Source of the DNA: Pseudobacteriovorax antillogorgiicola
Lineage (GTDB): Bacteria; Bdellovibrionota_B; Oligoflexia; Oligoflexales; Oligoflexaceae
Assembly (NCBI RefSeq): GCF_900177345.1
Contig: NZ_FWZT01000002.1
Span: 248,001-312,000 of the forward strand
DNA: 64,000 nt
Direction of reading: 5' to 3'
Shown here: positions 1-8,223 of the stretch, piece after piece
How positions within the stretch are numbered: the first letter of the stretch is position 1
Layout: every line of letters begins with the position of its first letter
Notes under the pieces: generated by a model
Told to the model about the DNA's origin: nothing
The model's database searches: none
What the model saw: the letters and a program-made list of their open reading frames with translations, nothing else
Position numbers and translations under genes: made by a program

Positions 1-102
1 AAGAATATGAACATTCATAATTTAACTGTGCGCACGCGGTACGGAGATCGCTTGTATTTTGAAACTTCGGCCAAAGTCATCGGCTATAAGGTAGGGAGAT
101 AG
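1..102 (+). CDS. C-terminal end of a T2SS protein, GspM-like (partial)
   Basis: An open frame runs in from the left edge and stops with TAG at 100-102. The 33 visible residues (ending ...SAKVIGYKVGR) alternate hydrophobic and charged residues, as in the terminal beta strand of PulM/GspM-type assembly proteins. Identification rests mainly on position: gspN starts 5 bases after the stop, and in delta-proteobacterial T2SS operons gspN commonly follows gspL/gspM-like genes. Too little is visible for a firm name. The AGGGAG inside its last codons serves as the ribosome site of gspN. Confidence 0.45.
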   Translation, partial: KNMNIHNLTVRTRYGDRLYFETSAKVIGYKVGR

Positions 103-107
103 GCCTA

Positions 108-1034
108 GTGACTGAGAAAAAGGGAAGACCCTTACTCTACATTTTCTTATTCGTTTTCAGCTTCGTATTCTTTCTCTACCTGACGTTTCCGTATGGAGTA
201 TTGAAGGAAGCGATCGTCGTCGAGATTTCCAAGGCAACAGGCTACTCGATCCGTGTTAAGGAGTTTGGTCCCTCTTTGCCTCTGGGCTTTGAGTGTGAAG
301 GTGTTCAGGTGACCTCTCGGGATGGAACCCAGAGAATAGAAATCGAAGAGGTGGATGTTTCCTTGAGTGTGTTTGCGTTGCTGATTGGCCGTGTATCCGT
401 GGATGCCGACTTGGTGAGCAAGGGAGGCGGGGAAATGAGTATCGGCAGCAGCTGGGGAATATTGCAGTTAGCTGTCGATCAGAACTTCATTCCCAACTAT
501 GTGGAGCTTGAGGCAGACGAATTTGATATTGGTTCACTCGCTAGCTTCGGTATACAAAGCTACGCAAAGTCAGCGAATGATATGATCAAGGGTACCCTGA
601 ACAAGCTTCGTATTGATGGTAACCTTGAAGGCACCGTCGAGTTGGATCTGGCAGTTGACGACCCCACCGCTTCTTCAGGAACAGTCGATTTGCGTATCAA
701 CAAGGGAATGCTCGATCTTAATGATGAGAATTTAGGAGTTGCCAAACAAAAGTTTAAAAAGGCTGTTGTACAAGCTAGTTTGGAAAAGGGTGCACTGCGA
801 ATCAATAAAAAATCGGGGTTTCATACTCAGGAACTCACTGTCGATCTGAATGGCAACACAACATTTAGGAATCCGCTGCCTAACTCTAGGCTAAATGTTG
901 GCGTTGATGTGAAGCTCGATGGAAAACTGAAGGAAAACTTTGACTTCTTCTTAAATATGGCAGGTGGCAAAAACGGAACAGTTACCTATAAGCTTTCCGG
1001 CACTCTAGGGCGACCAAGCTTCAGAACCCAGTAA
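108..1034 (+). CDS. gspN: Type II secretion system protein GspN
   Basis: A 308-residue protein with one N-terminal membrane anchor (about residues 10-31) and a long periplasmic beta-rich part. The opening after the anchor (FPYGVLKEAI, then GYSIRVKEFGPSLPLGFECEGV) is characteristic of GspN proteins of delta-proteobacteria, which share a periplasmic fold with AsmA/YhjG-type proteins and belong to the inner-membrane part of the T2SS. The start is GTG at 108, chosen because AGGGAG at 93-98 sits about 9 bases upstream. It is the last secretion gene here: a strong hairpin follows at 1067. The C-terminal 100 residues are rich in short beta repeats (LTVDLNGNTTF, LNVGVDVKLDG). Family assignment is fairly sure; its exact role in secretion is not well known. 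Confidence 0.8.
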   Translation: MTEKKGRPLLYIFLFVFSFVFFLYLTFPYGVLKEAIVVEISKATGYSIRVKEFGPSLPLGFECEGVQVTSRDGTQRIEIEEVDVSLSVFALLIGRVSVDADLVSKGGGEMSIGSSWGILQLAVDQNFIPNYVELEADEFDIGSLASFGIQSYAKSANDMIKGTLNKLRIDGNLEGTVELDLAVDDPTASSGTVDLRINKGMLDLNDENLGVAKQKFKKAVVQASLEKGALRINKKSGFHTQELTVDLNGNTTFRNPLPNSRLNVGVDVKLDGKLKENFDFFLNMAGGKNGTVTYKLSGTLGRPSFRTQ

Positions 1035-1066
1035 TTCTATCAGAATACTTGAGCACATTGACATAG

Positions 1067-1107
1067 AAAAGGCCTATCTTTTACAATGAAGATAGGCCTT
1101 TTTGTTT
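1067..1107 (+). terminator. Rho-independent terminator after gspN
   Basis: A perfect 14-bp stem, AAAAGGCCTATCTT (1067-1080) and its complement (1089-1102), with an 8-base loop and a T-rich tail. It overlaps the most upstream ATG of the next gene (1086), so that ATG is unlikely to be the real start. Confidence 0.85.
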
Positions 1108-1118
1108 GGGTTGATTTG

Positions 1119-1493
1119 GTGGAACAGATTCTTCAACAGATTGAGAAGACTCTTCGCGTTTATCTTCATCGCGGGGAGAAAGCCATCGAAGCCTTTCAAA
1201 AGGGAGAGCTTGATGAGGCTATCGAACACCTGACTTGGCGCAAGGCCGCCTATCATAACCTATTGGTGCTCGATGACCAGGCCGTTCGGTCTCAGCCCGG
1301 CTATTTCAGTGGTGATGTATTTTCTAGCCTGTGGCATTTGATTCGCGAGTCGAGCCAAACCCTTGAAAGCTTAGTGAGTGTCCACTGTGAATCCTTGGGA
1401 CAGCAGCTTTCAAAGCTTCAAAATCAACGAACCAAAATAAATAAGTTCAAGTCGATTCATGATAGAACTCAAAGATTTCAAAGGGAAGTCTAG
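1119..1493 (+). CDS. Small helical protein, FliT/FlgN-like in architecture
   Basis: About 124 residues, all predicted helix, with heptad-like spacing (VEQILQQIEKTL, ELDEAIEHLTWRKAA, LGQQLSKLQNQRTKI). The pattern of a run of helices with a central 'LxxLDDQA' and a basic C-terminal helix resembles FliT/FlgN-type export chaperones, but I cannot claim homology. The start is uncertain: the frame opens at ATG 1086, but that codon lies in the terminator loop, so GTG 1119 (or TTG 1116) is preferred, with TTTGGG upstream as a weak ribosome site. The stop is 23 bases before the glycosyltransferase start, so the two are probably co-transcribed. Confidence 0.55.
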   Translation: MEQILQQIEKTLRVYLHRGEKAIEAFQKGELDEAIEHLTWRKAAYHNLLVLDDQAVRSQPGYFSGDVFSSLWHLIRESSQTLESLVSVHCESLGQQLSKLQNQRTKINKFKSIHDRTQRFQREV

Positions 1494-1516
1494 GGCGAAT
1501 AAAAGGGGAATCAGTG

Positions 1517-3367
1517 ATGGTGGATCAGGACAAGAGTAAACTGGCATTGGTCATCGGATGCCTGCCCAGTGTCGAAGAAATCGATCAATTCCGGCTGATG
1601 ACTCGGGATTATGATATCCAAATCATAACATCTGAGTCGATTGCAGCTTACATTACACAAAACAGCTACTTTCAAGACCTTACCTGCATTGTACTGAAGG
1701 ACCATGATGAAAATCCTACCTTCATCCCAGGCTTGGAAAAAGTTTTGAGCAACTACGATGTGGTTGTCGTGAAGGAGCGCATTGGCTTGTATGCTTACCA
1801 AGTTCTCAAGGCTAAGTGGCGCTACCAGTTTAGAATGCTTGTGTGGGTTGATAACCTCGTTCCATTTCCAGCTCATGATATTGATCAGATGCGCACCATT
1901 CGAATGGAAGTTTCCAACGCTGCCGATGGTTTTATCATTCAAACCAAAGCGGCTCGGATCGCTTTAGAGTTGGAAGGAGTCGAGGATTCCAGGATCTATG
2001 AAATGAGTCCTTGGCTGGATAAGATTGTTACAAGAAGCCCTAAGTCACGGGCTGAGGCGCGGGACAAGCTTGGTTTTGCAGAAAGCGATACCATTATAGC
2101 CTGCCTAGGTCCTGTTGAGTGGGAAGAGGGGCTCCACGATTTGATGGCCGCAGCACGATTGATGGTAAAAAATCGTCCTGGTATGAAAGACAAGATTAAA
2201 ATCGCAGTCTGTGGAATCGGATCATTCGCCCATGATCTCAAAGATGCATCGATTAACTTTAATACTGACTACTGCGTTGCATACTATGCTCCAAGCCGTG
2301 AGTCGATCAAAGCAATCTACGAAGCAGCTGATGCCATTTACATGTGTAACCTAGCATCCAGGGATAGAATCGATGGCGATCCTTATAGAATCCTGGCGGC
2401 TATGACTCATAAAATTCCACTGATCGCTGCTCGCAGCCCGATCGTTGAGAGTCTAGTGGGTAAGCATCGCTTAGACTTTTGTCCTGGCTCACCCATGAGT
2501 ATCATGAAAGCCTTGATAAAGCTTAAAGATGCTCCTCAGTTGGTAAACGACATTGTGGAGAAGAATCGTCGCGCTGTTGACAACCAATATAGTGAAGATA
2601 AAGTTCGCATGAATATGAAAGCAATATTCAGTGACTTTATCACTACAGAGATCAAGGTTGATACCTCAAGCTTGGATCATCAGGTCCTGGAAGTTGAGGC
2701 GAAGATCAAGAGCAAGCAGTATGTGGATGCAATTGACCTCATCGAAGCAATATTCAAAACGAAGAATATTCCGGTCCATCACAAGGCCAACCTTTATCGC
2801 TTGGTCGGAGACTGCTTTGTGAAGCTCGGTGATTTTGAAAGTTCAAAAAACTCCTATATTGCGGCTGCCGAGCTAGATCCTTATTCGGCCAAGATTTATA
2901 TCGGGCTCGGTACCATCGGACTTATGAAAAATAGCTATGATATTGCTGTGCTTCACTTTCAAAAGGCTATCAGCCTAGCTCCCGATGACGAGATGGCGAA
3001 TCTAGGCCTTGGCCTCGCCTTCCAAGGGATGGAAGAGCGAAAAGAAGCGATGCGTTGGATTTCCAAGAGTTTAGAGATTAATTCAGAAAATACCGCTGCG
3101 CTTTTCTCCTTGGTAAAGCTTGCCAACGAAACAGAGGACTTCGCTGATGCAGAACGTTTGCTAACACGGTATCTAAAGCGTCACCCCAACGACTACAACT
3201 TTATCTATACTCTAGGTGGCGTGATCTTCAAGCAAGGCCGCTATGAAGAAGTAATTCAGCTCATGAAGAAGATTGTTGATATTGATCCAAGAGATCAAAA
3301 GGCTGCATCTTTGCTAAAGCAAGCTGAAACTGAGATGGAGCAAGCAAAAGTTCCCTCCAATGGCTAG
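1517..3367 (+). CDS. Glycosyltransferase family 4-like protein with C-terminal TPR repeats
   Basis: About 616 residues. The first ~380 have a two-Rossmann GT-B layout: a donor-domain stretch 'IIACLGPVEWEEGLHDLMAAARLM' style (P-loop-like turn followed by a helix) and 'AIYEAADAIYMCNLASRDRIDGDPYRILAAM', matching the nucleotide-sugar-binding end of GT4 enzymes. From about residue 420 to 600 run five TPR units (A-x-LYRLVGDCFVKLGDFESS, IYIGLGTIGL, ANLGLGLAF and so on). The likely role is transfer of a sugar to a protein or surface polymer held by the TPR part; the substrate is unknown. ATG 1517 is chosen over GTG 1514 because AGGGG at 1504-1508 is 8 bases away. It sits between two helical proteins, an arrangement seen around flagellin glycosylation loci, but no flagellar gene is in the window. 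Confidence 0.75.
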   Translation: MVDQDKSKLALVIGCLPSVEEIDQFRLMTRDYDIQIITSESIAAYITQNSYFQDLTCIVLKDHDENPTFIPGLEKVLSNYDVVVVKERIGLYAYQVLKAKWRYQFRMLVWVDNLVPFPAHDIDQMRTIRMEVSNAADGFIIQTKAARIALELEGVEDSRIYEMSPWLDKIVTRSPKSRAEARDKLGFAESDTIIACLGPVEWEEGLHDLMAAARLMVKNRPGMKDKIKIAVCGIGSFAHDLKDASINFNTDYCVAYYAPSRESIKAIYEAADAIYMCNLASRDRIDGDPYRILAAMTHKIPLIAARSPIVESLVGKHRLDFCPGSPMSIMKALIKLKDAPQLVNDIVEKNRRAVDNQYSEDKVRMNMKAIFSDFITTEIKVDTSSLDHQVLEVEAKIKSKQYVDAIDLIEAIFKTKNIPVHHKANLYRLVGDCFVKLGDFESSKNSYIAAAELDPYSAKIYIGLGTIGLMKNSYDIAVLHFQKAISLAPDDEMANLGLGLAFQGMEERKEAMRWISKSLEINSENTAALFSLVKLANETEDFADAERLLTRYLKRHPNDYNFIYTLGGVIFKQGRYEEVIQLMKKIVDIDPRDQKAASLLKQAETEMEQAKVPSNG

Positions 3368-3381
3368 ATGGGAGTTCAGCG

Positions 3382-4032
3382 ATGTTGAAGACTGTGTATC
3401 TCAATCAGAAAAAGGTTCCGGTGCCGATTCCAATCAAGACCCTTTATGAGGCCATAATTTGGATCGAGAAGCACCTTCTTCGCGATACCCAGTCGATCAC
3501 GCGAATCGAGCTTGACGGTAATCTCATTGACTTTCTCGATGAACCAGAGTCTAAATTGTGCGCTATCAAGCTCAGCAAAAGTAGTCGACTTGATATTCAA
3601 ATCGATTCGGTCCAAGAAATCTCGATCCAAACCATTGATGCTGTTAGAAACCTGTGTGTCGTAATGGAACGTAGCCTTAAGCCTTTGGCTGTTAAGTGTT
3701 GGCAGTCAGAGGGTGACAAGGAAAAGCCAACTGGTGTAAGCACTGTAGAGGAAGATCTAGACCTTATCTTGGATCTGATATCTCACGTGGAAATCCTAGT
3801 CAGAGAGCGAGTTTCAATACGGAACATACAATTGATCAATACCCAGCTTCAGCATGAATTTGAGATGTTTCGACGCTCGGTGGAGCAACAAAGCTGGAAG
3901 GTCGTTGCAAAAGTTCTTCTGCAAAAGATTGAGCCCTCTCTTGGTGAGTTAAACCACGAGCTATCGATGTTACAGAACTCGATTTTTGAAAATTTTGCGG
4001 AACATAAGGGCCATCAAACTAAACTAGGTTGA
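3382..4032 (+). CDS. Hypothetical helical protein downstream of the glycosyltransferase
   Basis: 216 residues, not recognised. The first ~90 residues contain a beta-rich part with an internal 'VPVPIPIKTLYEAIIWIEKHLL', reading as a small alpha/beta domain; the rest is helical, with likely coiled coils ('DLDLILDLISHVEILVRERV', 'EFEMFRRSVEQQ'). No signal peptide or membrane segment, so cytoplasmic. GGGAG at 3370-3374 gives a good ribosome site 7 bases before the ATG. It starts 14 bases after the glycosyltransferase stop and belongs to the same operon. Confidence 0.7.
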   Translation: MLKTVYLNQKKVPVPIPIKTLYEAIIWIEKHLLRDTQSITRIELDGNLIDFLDEPESKLCAIKLSKSSRLDIQIDSVQEISIQTIDAVRNLCVVMERSLKPLAVKCWQSEGDKEKPTGVSTVEEDLDLILDLISHVEILVRERVSIRNIQLINTQLQHEFEMFRRSVEQQSWKVVAKVLLQKIEPSLGELNHELSMLQNSIFENFAEHKGHQTKLG

Positions 4033-4094
4033 AAAATCCTGAAGTAGACTCTCGACTCTATTGCATCTCATCAGAACTTGAAAAGAGCAAATTT

Positions 4095-4274
4095 CTAGCT
4101 ATTCTTAATAATCTCAATTTCCAGATCTAAAGCATCGGCAAAGGCATCCAGTTCAGCAGCAAGCTTGCTCTTGAACATAGGCTTATGACCTGTCTTTTTT
4201 GGCGATTCATCTGATTGTATTAGACGTAGATGGGGGCGTCCTGACCCTGGCTGTTGATCGGCATTCCTTGCCAT
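4095..4274 (-). CDS. Small hypothetical protein, 59 residues
   Basis: A complete 59-residue frame (MARNADQQPGSGRPHLRLIQ to ...LDLEIEIIKNS) with a textbook ribosome site, GGAGG, 9 bases before the ATG. The N-terminal half is basic and probably disordered; the C-terminal half (FKSKLAAELDAFADALDLEIE) forms an acidic amphipathic helix. No relative recognised. It stands alone in a 340-base gap, convergent with the gene at 3382 and transcribed in the same direction as the XRE-PAS regulator ending at 4371. Confidence 0.6.
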   Translation of the reverse strand: MARNADQQPGSGRPHLRLIQSDESPKKTGHKPMFKSKLAAELDAFADALDLEIEIIKNS

Positions 4275-4370
4275 ATCTAAATCCTCCTACACTAGACTTT
4301 ACAAGATCATTATCGTAACGCCAGCACGGGACTTAAGGGAGTTTCATGGGAAAACCTGGGAAATGATTGC

Positions 4371-5057
4371 CTAGGAGTCTTCCGAGGCGGCGGAGAGGTC
4401 TTCACAAATGCAGGTTAGATAGTAGTGATTCCCTGGTGATTGCCGGTGTCCCCAAAAAAACAGGCGAGTCCACTTTGGCTCCAGGCAAGCGATATCGCTT
4501 TGAAATATGGTTTCGGGCTCAGGAACGGCTTCCCTGTAGGGTTCACAGCTCCAACTACAGCTATTGCATTGCTGTGCGAGAAAATGTGGCCGGATCACGC
4601 TGCATTTCCGGGGGTAAACCTCTTTTGCCGCCTCGTTTAGATAAAGAATCCGACCATCGATTGATGTCTTAAAGATGGGGATAGGCAGGAAGTTTAGCTC
4701 TTGAGGGCGTCCCCGTCGCAAAGCATCATCATATGCAAGGACATGATCGTACAACTGCTTTGGTAAATTTTTGTTCTGAGCACGCAAAAAAAGGGCCAGA
4801 AGGGTTAAGGCAACTTCATGAGAGGGTGGTGGAATCTCTTTTACGTGCTCGATGTGGTCGTGAACTTTGAAGAACTCGCTCAAACTCATATTTAGGCCAG
4901 TAACGATTCGATCGATGGTTTCAAGGCGAATCGAAACATTTCCAGACTCAATTCGTTGATAGTGCCTATAGTCTATACCTACTGTTTCAGATAAGGCTTC
5001 TTGAGTGAGGTTTCTAGTGTGGCGTAAGAAGCGAATCAATGTCGAGATCTGATCCAT
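4371..5057 (-). CDS. XRE-family regulator with C-terminal PAS-like domain
   Basis: 228 residues. Residues ~5-60 form a Cro/C1 helix-turn-helix (LTQEALSETVGIDYRHYQRIESG, then 'SLSEFF'). The C-terminal ~110 residues look like a PAS fold (IPIFKTSIDGRILYLNEAAKEVYP) followed by a cysteine group (C..., CNSCSWSC) that could bind a metal or cofactor; this binding is inference. The ATG at 5057 is preferred over the TTG four codons upstream because AAGG lies just before it. It is divergent from the single-domain response regulator at 5292, with a 235-base shared control region. Probably a DNA-binding sensor of a small ligand or redox state. Confidence 0.75.
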   Translation of the reverse strand: MDQISTLIRFLRHTRNLTQEALSETVGIDYRHYQRIESGNVSIRLETIDRIVTGLNMSLSEFFKVHDHIEHVKEIPPPSHEVALTLLALFLRAQNKNLPKQLYDHVLAYDDALRRGRPQELNFLPIPIFKTSIDGRILYLNEAAKEVYPRKCSVIRPHFLAQQCNSCSWSCEPYREAVPEPETIFQSDIACLEPKWTRLFFWGHRQSPGNHYYLTCICEDLSAASEDS

Positions 5058-5291
5058 CGTACCCTTCAAGCTAGAATTTCATGCTCTAGCAATGCATAAT
5101 TAGTGCCTAGTGCCTGATACTTACCAGTTAGGTTCGCAGCCTATACTAATCTCCTAAGATTGCGAGGTATACGGTGTTTCGATACCGTGTTGTCACTTAT
5201 TCGAAAGCACTACATTAATATTAGTTTATATTTGCTATGTGCAGACTCTAGCCAGTATCCCATTGGTTCTTGAGCAGAGGAAGGGGAACGA
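5058..5291. promoter_or_regulatory. Divergent control region between XRE-PAS and the response regulator
   Basis: A 234-base AT-rich gap holding the promoters of both genes. It contains a run of short direct steps (TAGTGCCTAGTGCCTGATAC) near 5101-5120, a possible operator half-site repeat. No confident -35/-10 pair can be assigned by eye. Confidence 0.35.
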
Positions 5292-5702
5292 TTGGATATA
5301 CAAGTTATAGTCCTGGATGATGAAACTGAGCTTGCTAAAATCATTGCCGACATTATGAATCTTGAAGGAATCTCTTGTACTTGGTCAGATGATTCGCTGC
5401 TAGGACTGGAGCTCATCAGAAGACATAGACCATCGCTAGTGATTTGTGATGTCCAGATGCCAGGTTTATCAGGTGTGGAAGTTTTTCAAAAGGTTCAAAA
5501 GCAAAGCTATGATTGTAAATTTTTCTTTCATACCGCTCAAACTCAGTATCCAGACTCCTACCTCATCACAATAGGGGGTGTTATGGTTTTTCGAAAGCCA
5601 ACATGTATTGATCGCTTGGTTGAGGTTGTGAAAACCTATTTGCAAAGGGACGTTTCGAGAGAGCAGGTAGCTTGCTCTATAACCAAGGCTTTTATGAAGT
5701 AA
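5292..5702 (+). CDS. Single-domain response regulator (CheY-like receiver)
   Basis: 136 residues comprising only a receiver domain: acidic pair D9-D10 (VIVLDDE), phospho-acceptor D53 (VICDVQMPG), switch Thr81 (FFHTAQ) and Lys102 (FRKP). The start is TTG with AGGGG 5 bases upstream. With no output domain it probably signals by protein contact, as CheY or Spo0F do. It is divergent from the XRE-PAS gene, and no kinase is adjacent. After the receiver the protein has a short positively charged tail. Confidence 0.85.
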   Translation: MDIQVIVLDDETELAKIIADIMNLEGISCTWSDDSLLGLELIRRHRPSLVICDVQMPGLSGVEVFQKVQKQSYDCKFFFHTAQTQYPDSYLITIGGVMVFRKPTCIDRLVEVVKTYLQRDVSREQVACSITKAFMK

Positions 5703-5725
5703 ATCGAGCTGATGTCGAGTCTTCA

Positions 5726-5775
5726 TAAAAGCAAAAATAAAAAGGGCCGCTCTCGCGACCCTTAAAAGCTTTTAT
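5726..5775. terminator. Bidirectional terminator between the response regulator and fusA
   Basis: Outer arms ATAAAAGC (5726-5733) and GCTTTTAT (5768-5775) enclose an inner GC-rich imperfect hairpin (AAGGGCCGC...GCGACCTT). A and T runs on both sides suit both convergent genes. Confidence 0.65.
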
Positions 5776-5787
5776 AGAACGAGGATC

Positions 5788-7917
5788 TTAGCCCTTGTTG
5801 CCTTTGGCTTGATCTTCTTGGTACTTCTTCATCAGCTGCTGCTGGATGGAAGAAGGTACAGGCTTATAGCTACCGAACTCCATGGAGAAGCCAGCTTTAC
5901 CTTGTGTCGATGAACGTAAGTCAGTTGAGTAACCGAACATCTCAGAAAGAGGAACTTCAGCCATGATCACAGTGTAGTCATCACGCATATCAGATCCCAT
6001 AAGGATACCGCGACGAGATGAAAGATCACCTTGAACTGTACCTTGGAATTCAGTTGGAGTTTCAACTTCAACTTTCATGATCGGCTCAAGAATTACCGGC
6101 TTTGATTCCAAGAAGGCTTGTTTGAAGGCAGAACGAGCAGCGATCTTAAATGCCATTTCAGAGGAGTCAACGGGGTGATGAGTACCATCAGTAAGCTCAA
6201 CACGAGTATTGATTACAGCGCAACCAGCAAGTGGTCCCTTAACCAAAGACTCTTTAAGACCCTTTTCAACACCTGGAATGAATTCTTTTGGAACAGATCC
6301 ACCAACAGTCTTGTTTTCGAATTCGAAAGATCCTTCTTCGCCACCATCAGCAGCTGCATCTTCAACATTGTCATGAAGAGGAGCTAGGTTACCAACGATG
6401 TGAGCGAACTGTCCTGAACCACCAGACTGCTTCTTGTGCTTGTAGTCAAAGTTAGCAGGCATCGTTGGGGCCTCACGGTAGTTTACCTTAGGCTGACCAA
6501 CAATAACGTTTGCTTTGTACTCACGCTGGATACGCTCGACGTAGATTTCAAGGTGAAGCTCACCCATACCTGCGATACGAGTTTCGTTAGACTCTTTATC
6601 AACGAAAACGCGGAACGTAGGATCTTCTTTCATGAAGCGGTTGAGAGCCTTAGACATCTTAACTAGATCGTCTTGTTTCGCTGGCTTGATCGCGAGCTCG
6701 ATAACAGGCTCAGGAACGAACATGCTTTCCATTGTTACGTTATGACCTTCGTCACAGAAGGTGTCACCAGATGCACAGTCGACACCTACAAGGGCGATAA
6801 TGTCACCAGCTGTTGCTTCAGTAAGGTCTTCGCGGTCGTTGGAGTGCATTCGCACGATACGGCCGATACGCTGTCTTTTACCAAGGCGTGGGTTGTAGTA
6901 CGAGTCACCCTTTTTGATCGTGCCCTGATAGATTCGCGTATAAGTTAGCTGACCGAAGGTTTCTTCAGTAATCTTGAATGCCATGGCACAAGGGAAAAGG
7001 CTCTTGTCAGGCTTGATTTCGATCTTTTCGCCACCCTTATCATTATCCATACCAACGTACTCACGCTCAAGTGGAGAAGGTAGGTAACGACAAACAGCGT
7101 CAAGAAGGAGCTGAACACCCTTGTTTTTGAAGGCTGATCCCATGAAGACTGGAGTGATTTCACGAGCACGAACTGCCTTAGTCAATGTGTCGTGGATCAT
7201 ATCTTCAGGAATTTCTTTCTCTTCAAGCATCAATTCCATCATTTCATCATTGAACATGGAAATCTTGTCGAGAAGGTCAGCGCGGTAGATCTCAACGTCG
7301 TCCACCATTTCAGCTGGGATATCTTCGTATACGATTTCGTCACCCTTAGGGCCACGGAAACGAACTGCTTTACGAGTAATAAGGTCAACAACACCGTCGT
7401 GATCAGCTTCAAGGCCGATCGGAAGTTGCATCGCAACTGCGTTGTGGCTGAGCTTCTCACGAAGAAGTTGAATCACGCGATGTGGGTTAGAACCAGCGCG
7501 ATCAAGCTTGTTGATGAAAGCCAAGCAAGGAACTTTGTAGCGCTTCATTTGTCGGTCAACAGTGATGGACTGAGACTGAACGCCAGCAACACCACATAGA
7601 ACCAGTACAGCACCATCGAGAACACGAAGGGAACGTTCAACTTCAACTGTGAAGTCAACGTGACCTGGGGTGTCAATGATGTTAATGGGGTGATCATTCC
7701 ACTCAACAGAAGTTGCAGCTGAGGTGATTGTGATGCCTCGTTCTTTTTCCAACTCCATATGGTCCATAGTGGCGCCATCGCCGCCCCCACGAACTTCTTC
7801 GATTTTGTGAATACGACCTGCGTAGTAGAGGATTCGTTCTGTAAGGGTGGTTTTCCCTGAATCGATATGAGCGGAAATACCGATGTTTCTAAGTTTTTGT
7901 AGCTTTTCTAGCTTCAT
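5788..7917 (-). CDS. fusA: Translation elongation factor G, spdEFG1/mtEFG1-like
   Basis: 709 residues, full EF-G length, with all five domains. The G-domain motifs are AHIDSGKTT, the ERGITI switch I, DTPGH and NKLD. It is a GTPase that moves tRNAs and mRNA through the ribosome. Several signatures (IDSGKTTLTERILYYAGRI, VDCASGDTF, DYKHKKQSGGSGQ, GYSTDLRSSTQGK) match the mitochondrial EFG1/bacterial spdEFG1 group rather than the canonical str-operon fusA ('IDAGKTT...'); this is from memory of the families. It stands alone, without rpsG, rpsL or tuf. In lineages with spdEFG1, translocation and ribosome recycling are divided between two EF-G paralogues; the partner would lie elsewhere. Confidence 0.95.
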   Translation of the reverse strand: MKLEKLQKLRNIGISAHIDSGKTTLTERILYYAGRIHKIEEVRGGGDGATMDHMELEKERGITITSAATSVEWNDHPINIIDTPGHVDFTVEVERSLRVLDGAVLVLCGVAGVQSQSITVDRQMKRYKVPCLAFINKLDRAGSNPHRVIQLLREKLSHNAVAMQLPIGLEADHDGVVDLITRKAVRFRGPKGDEIVYEDIPAEMVDDVEIYRADLLDKISMFNDEMMELMLEEKEIPEDMIHDTLTKAVRAREITPVFMGSAFKNKGVQLLLDAVCRYLPSPLEREYVGMDNDKGGEKIEIKPDKSLFPCAMAFKITEETFGQLTYTRIYQGTIKKGDSYYNPRLGKRQRIGRIVRMHSNDREDLTEATAGDIIALVGVDCASGDTFCDEGHNVTMESMFVPEPVIELAIKPAKQDDLVKMSKALNRFMKEDPTFRVFVDKESNETRIAGMGELHLEIYVERIQREYKANVIVGQPKVNYREAPTMPANFDYKHKKQSGGSGQFAHIVGNLAPLHDNVEDAAADGGEEGSFEFENKTVGGSVPKEFIPGVEKGLKESLVKGPLAGCAVINTRVELTDGTHHPVDSSEMAFKIAARSAFKQAFLESKPVILEPIMKVEVETPTEFQGTVQGDLSSRRGILMGSDMRDDYTVIMAEVPLSEMFGYSTDLRSSTQGKAGFSMEFGSYKPVPSSIQQQLMKKYQEDQAKGNKG

Positions 7918-8223
7918 TGCTCATGGACCTTTTACGGATAGAAATTGACTAAAACAAAGCGCTTTAAAGGAAACTAACTAACATACGGCCTTGAAAATTC
8001 AAGACAATTTTCCTTATCGACACCTCACGGAGGGGACCATCGAGGCGGTTTCCTCCTTCTACTGAACACGTCTAATTACATAAAATACGTGGATTAAACA
8101 AAGGGTTTTCCGCCCTTAAGCGCAAGAAAGTTGTGCGCTCTTTTGACTCTGATGCTAAGGGCTAAACTTTTTTGAAAAAATTACGAAAAGACAAGAAGAG
8201 CAACCTGCTTTCTCTGGAGACCT
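7918..8223. other. Divergent intergenic region, fusA leader
   Basis: 306 bases between divergent fusA and the gene at 8224. It holds an AAGGG/CCCTT hairpin (8101-8117) and a second hairpin, AGCGCA (8119-8124) with TGCGCT (8134-8139), followed by CTTTT, which resembles a small plus-strand terminator. No reading frame or RNA gene is recognisable. The fusA leader is unusually long (over 100 bases if transcribed from the AT-rich middle). Confidence 0.35.

Noticed and set aside
6118-7599. Several plus-strand frames opposite fusA
   Set aside because: They are antisense shadows of a highly expressed gene with strong codon bias; none has a ribosome site or a recognisable protein.
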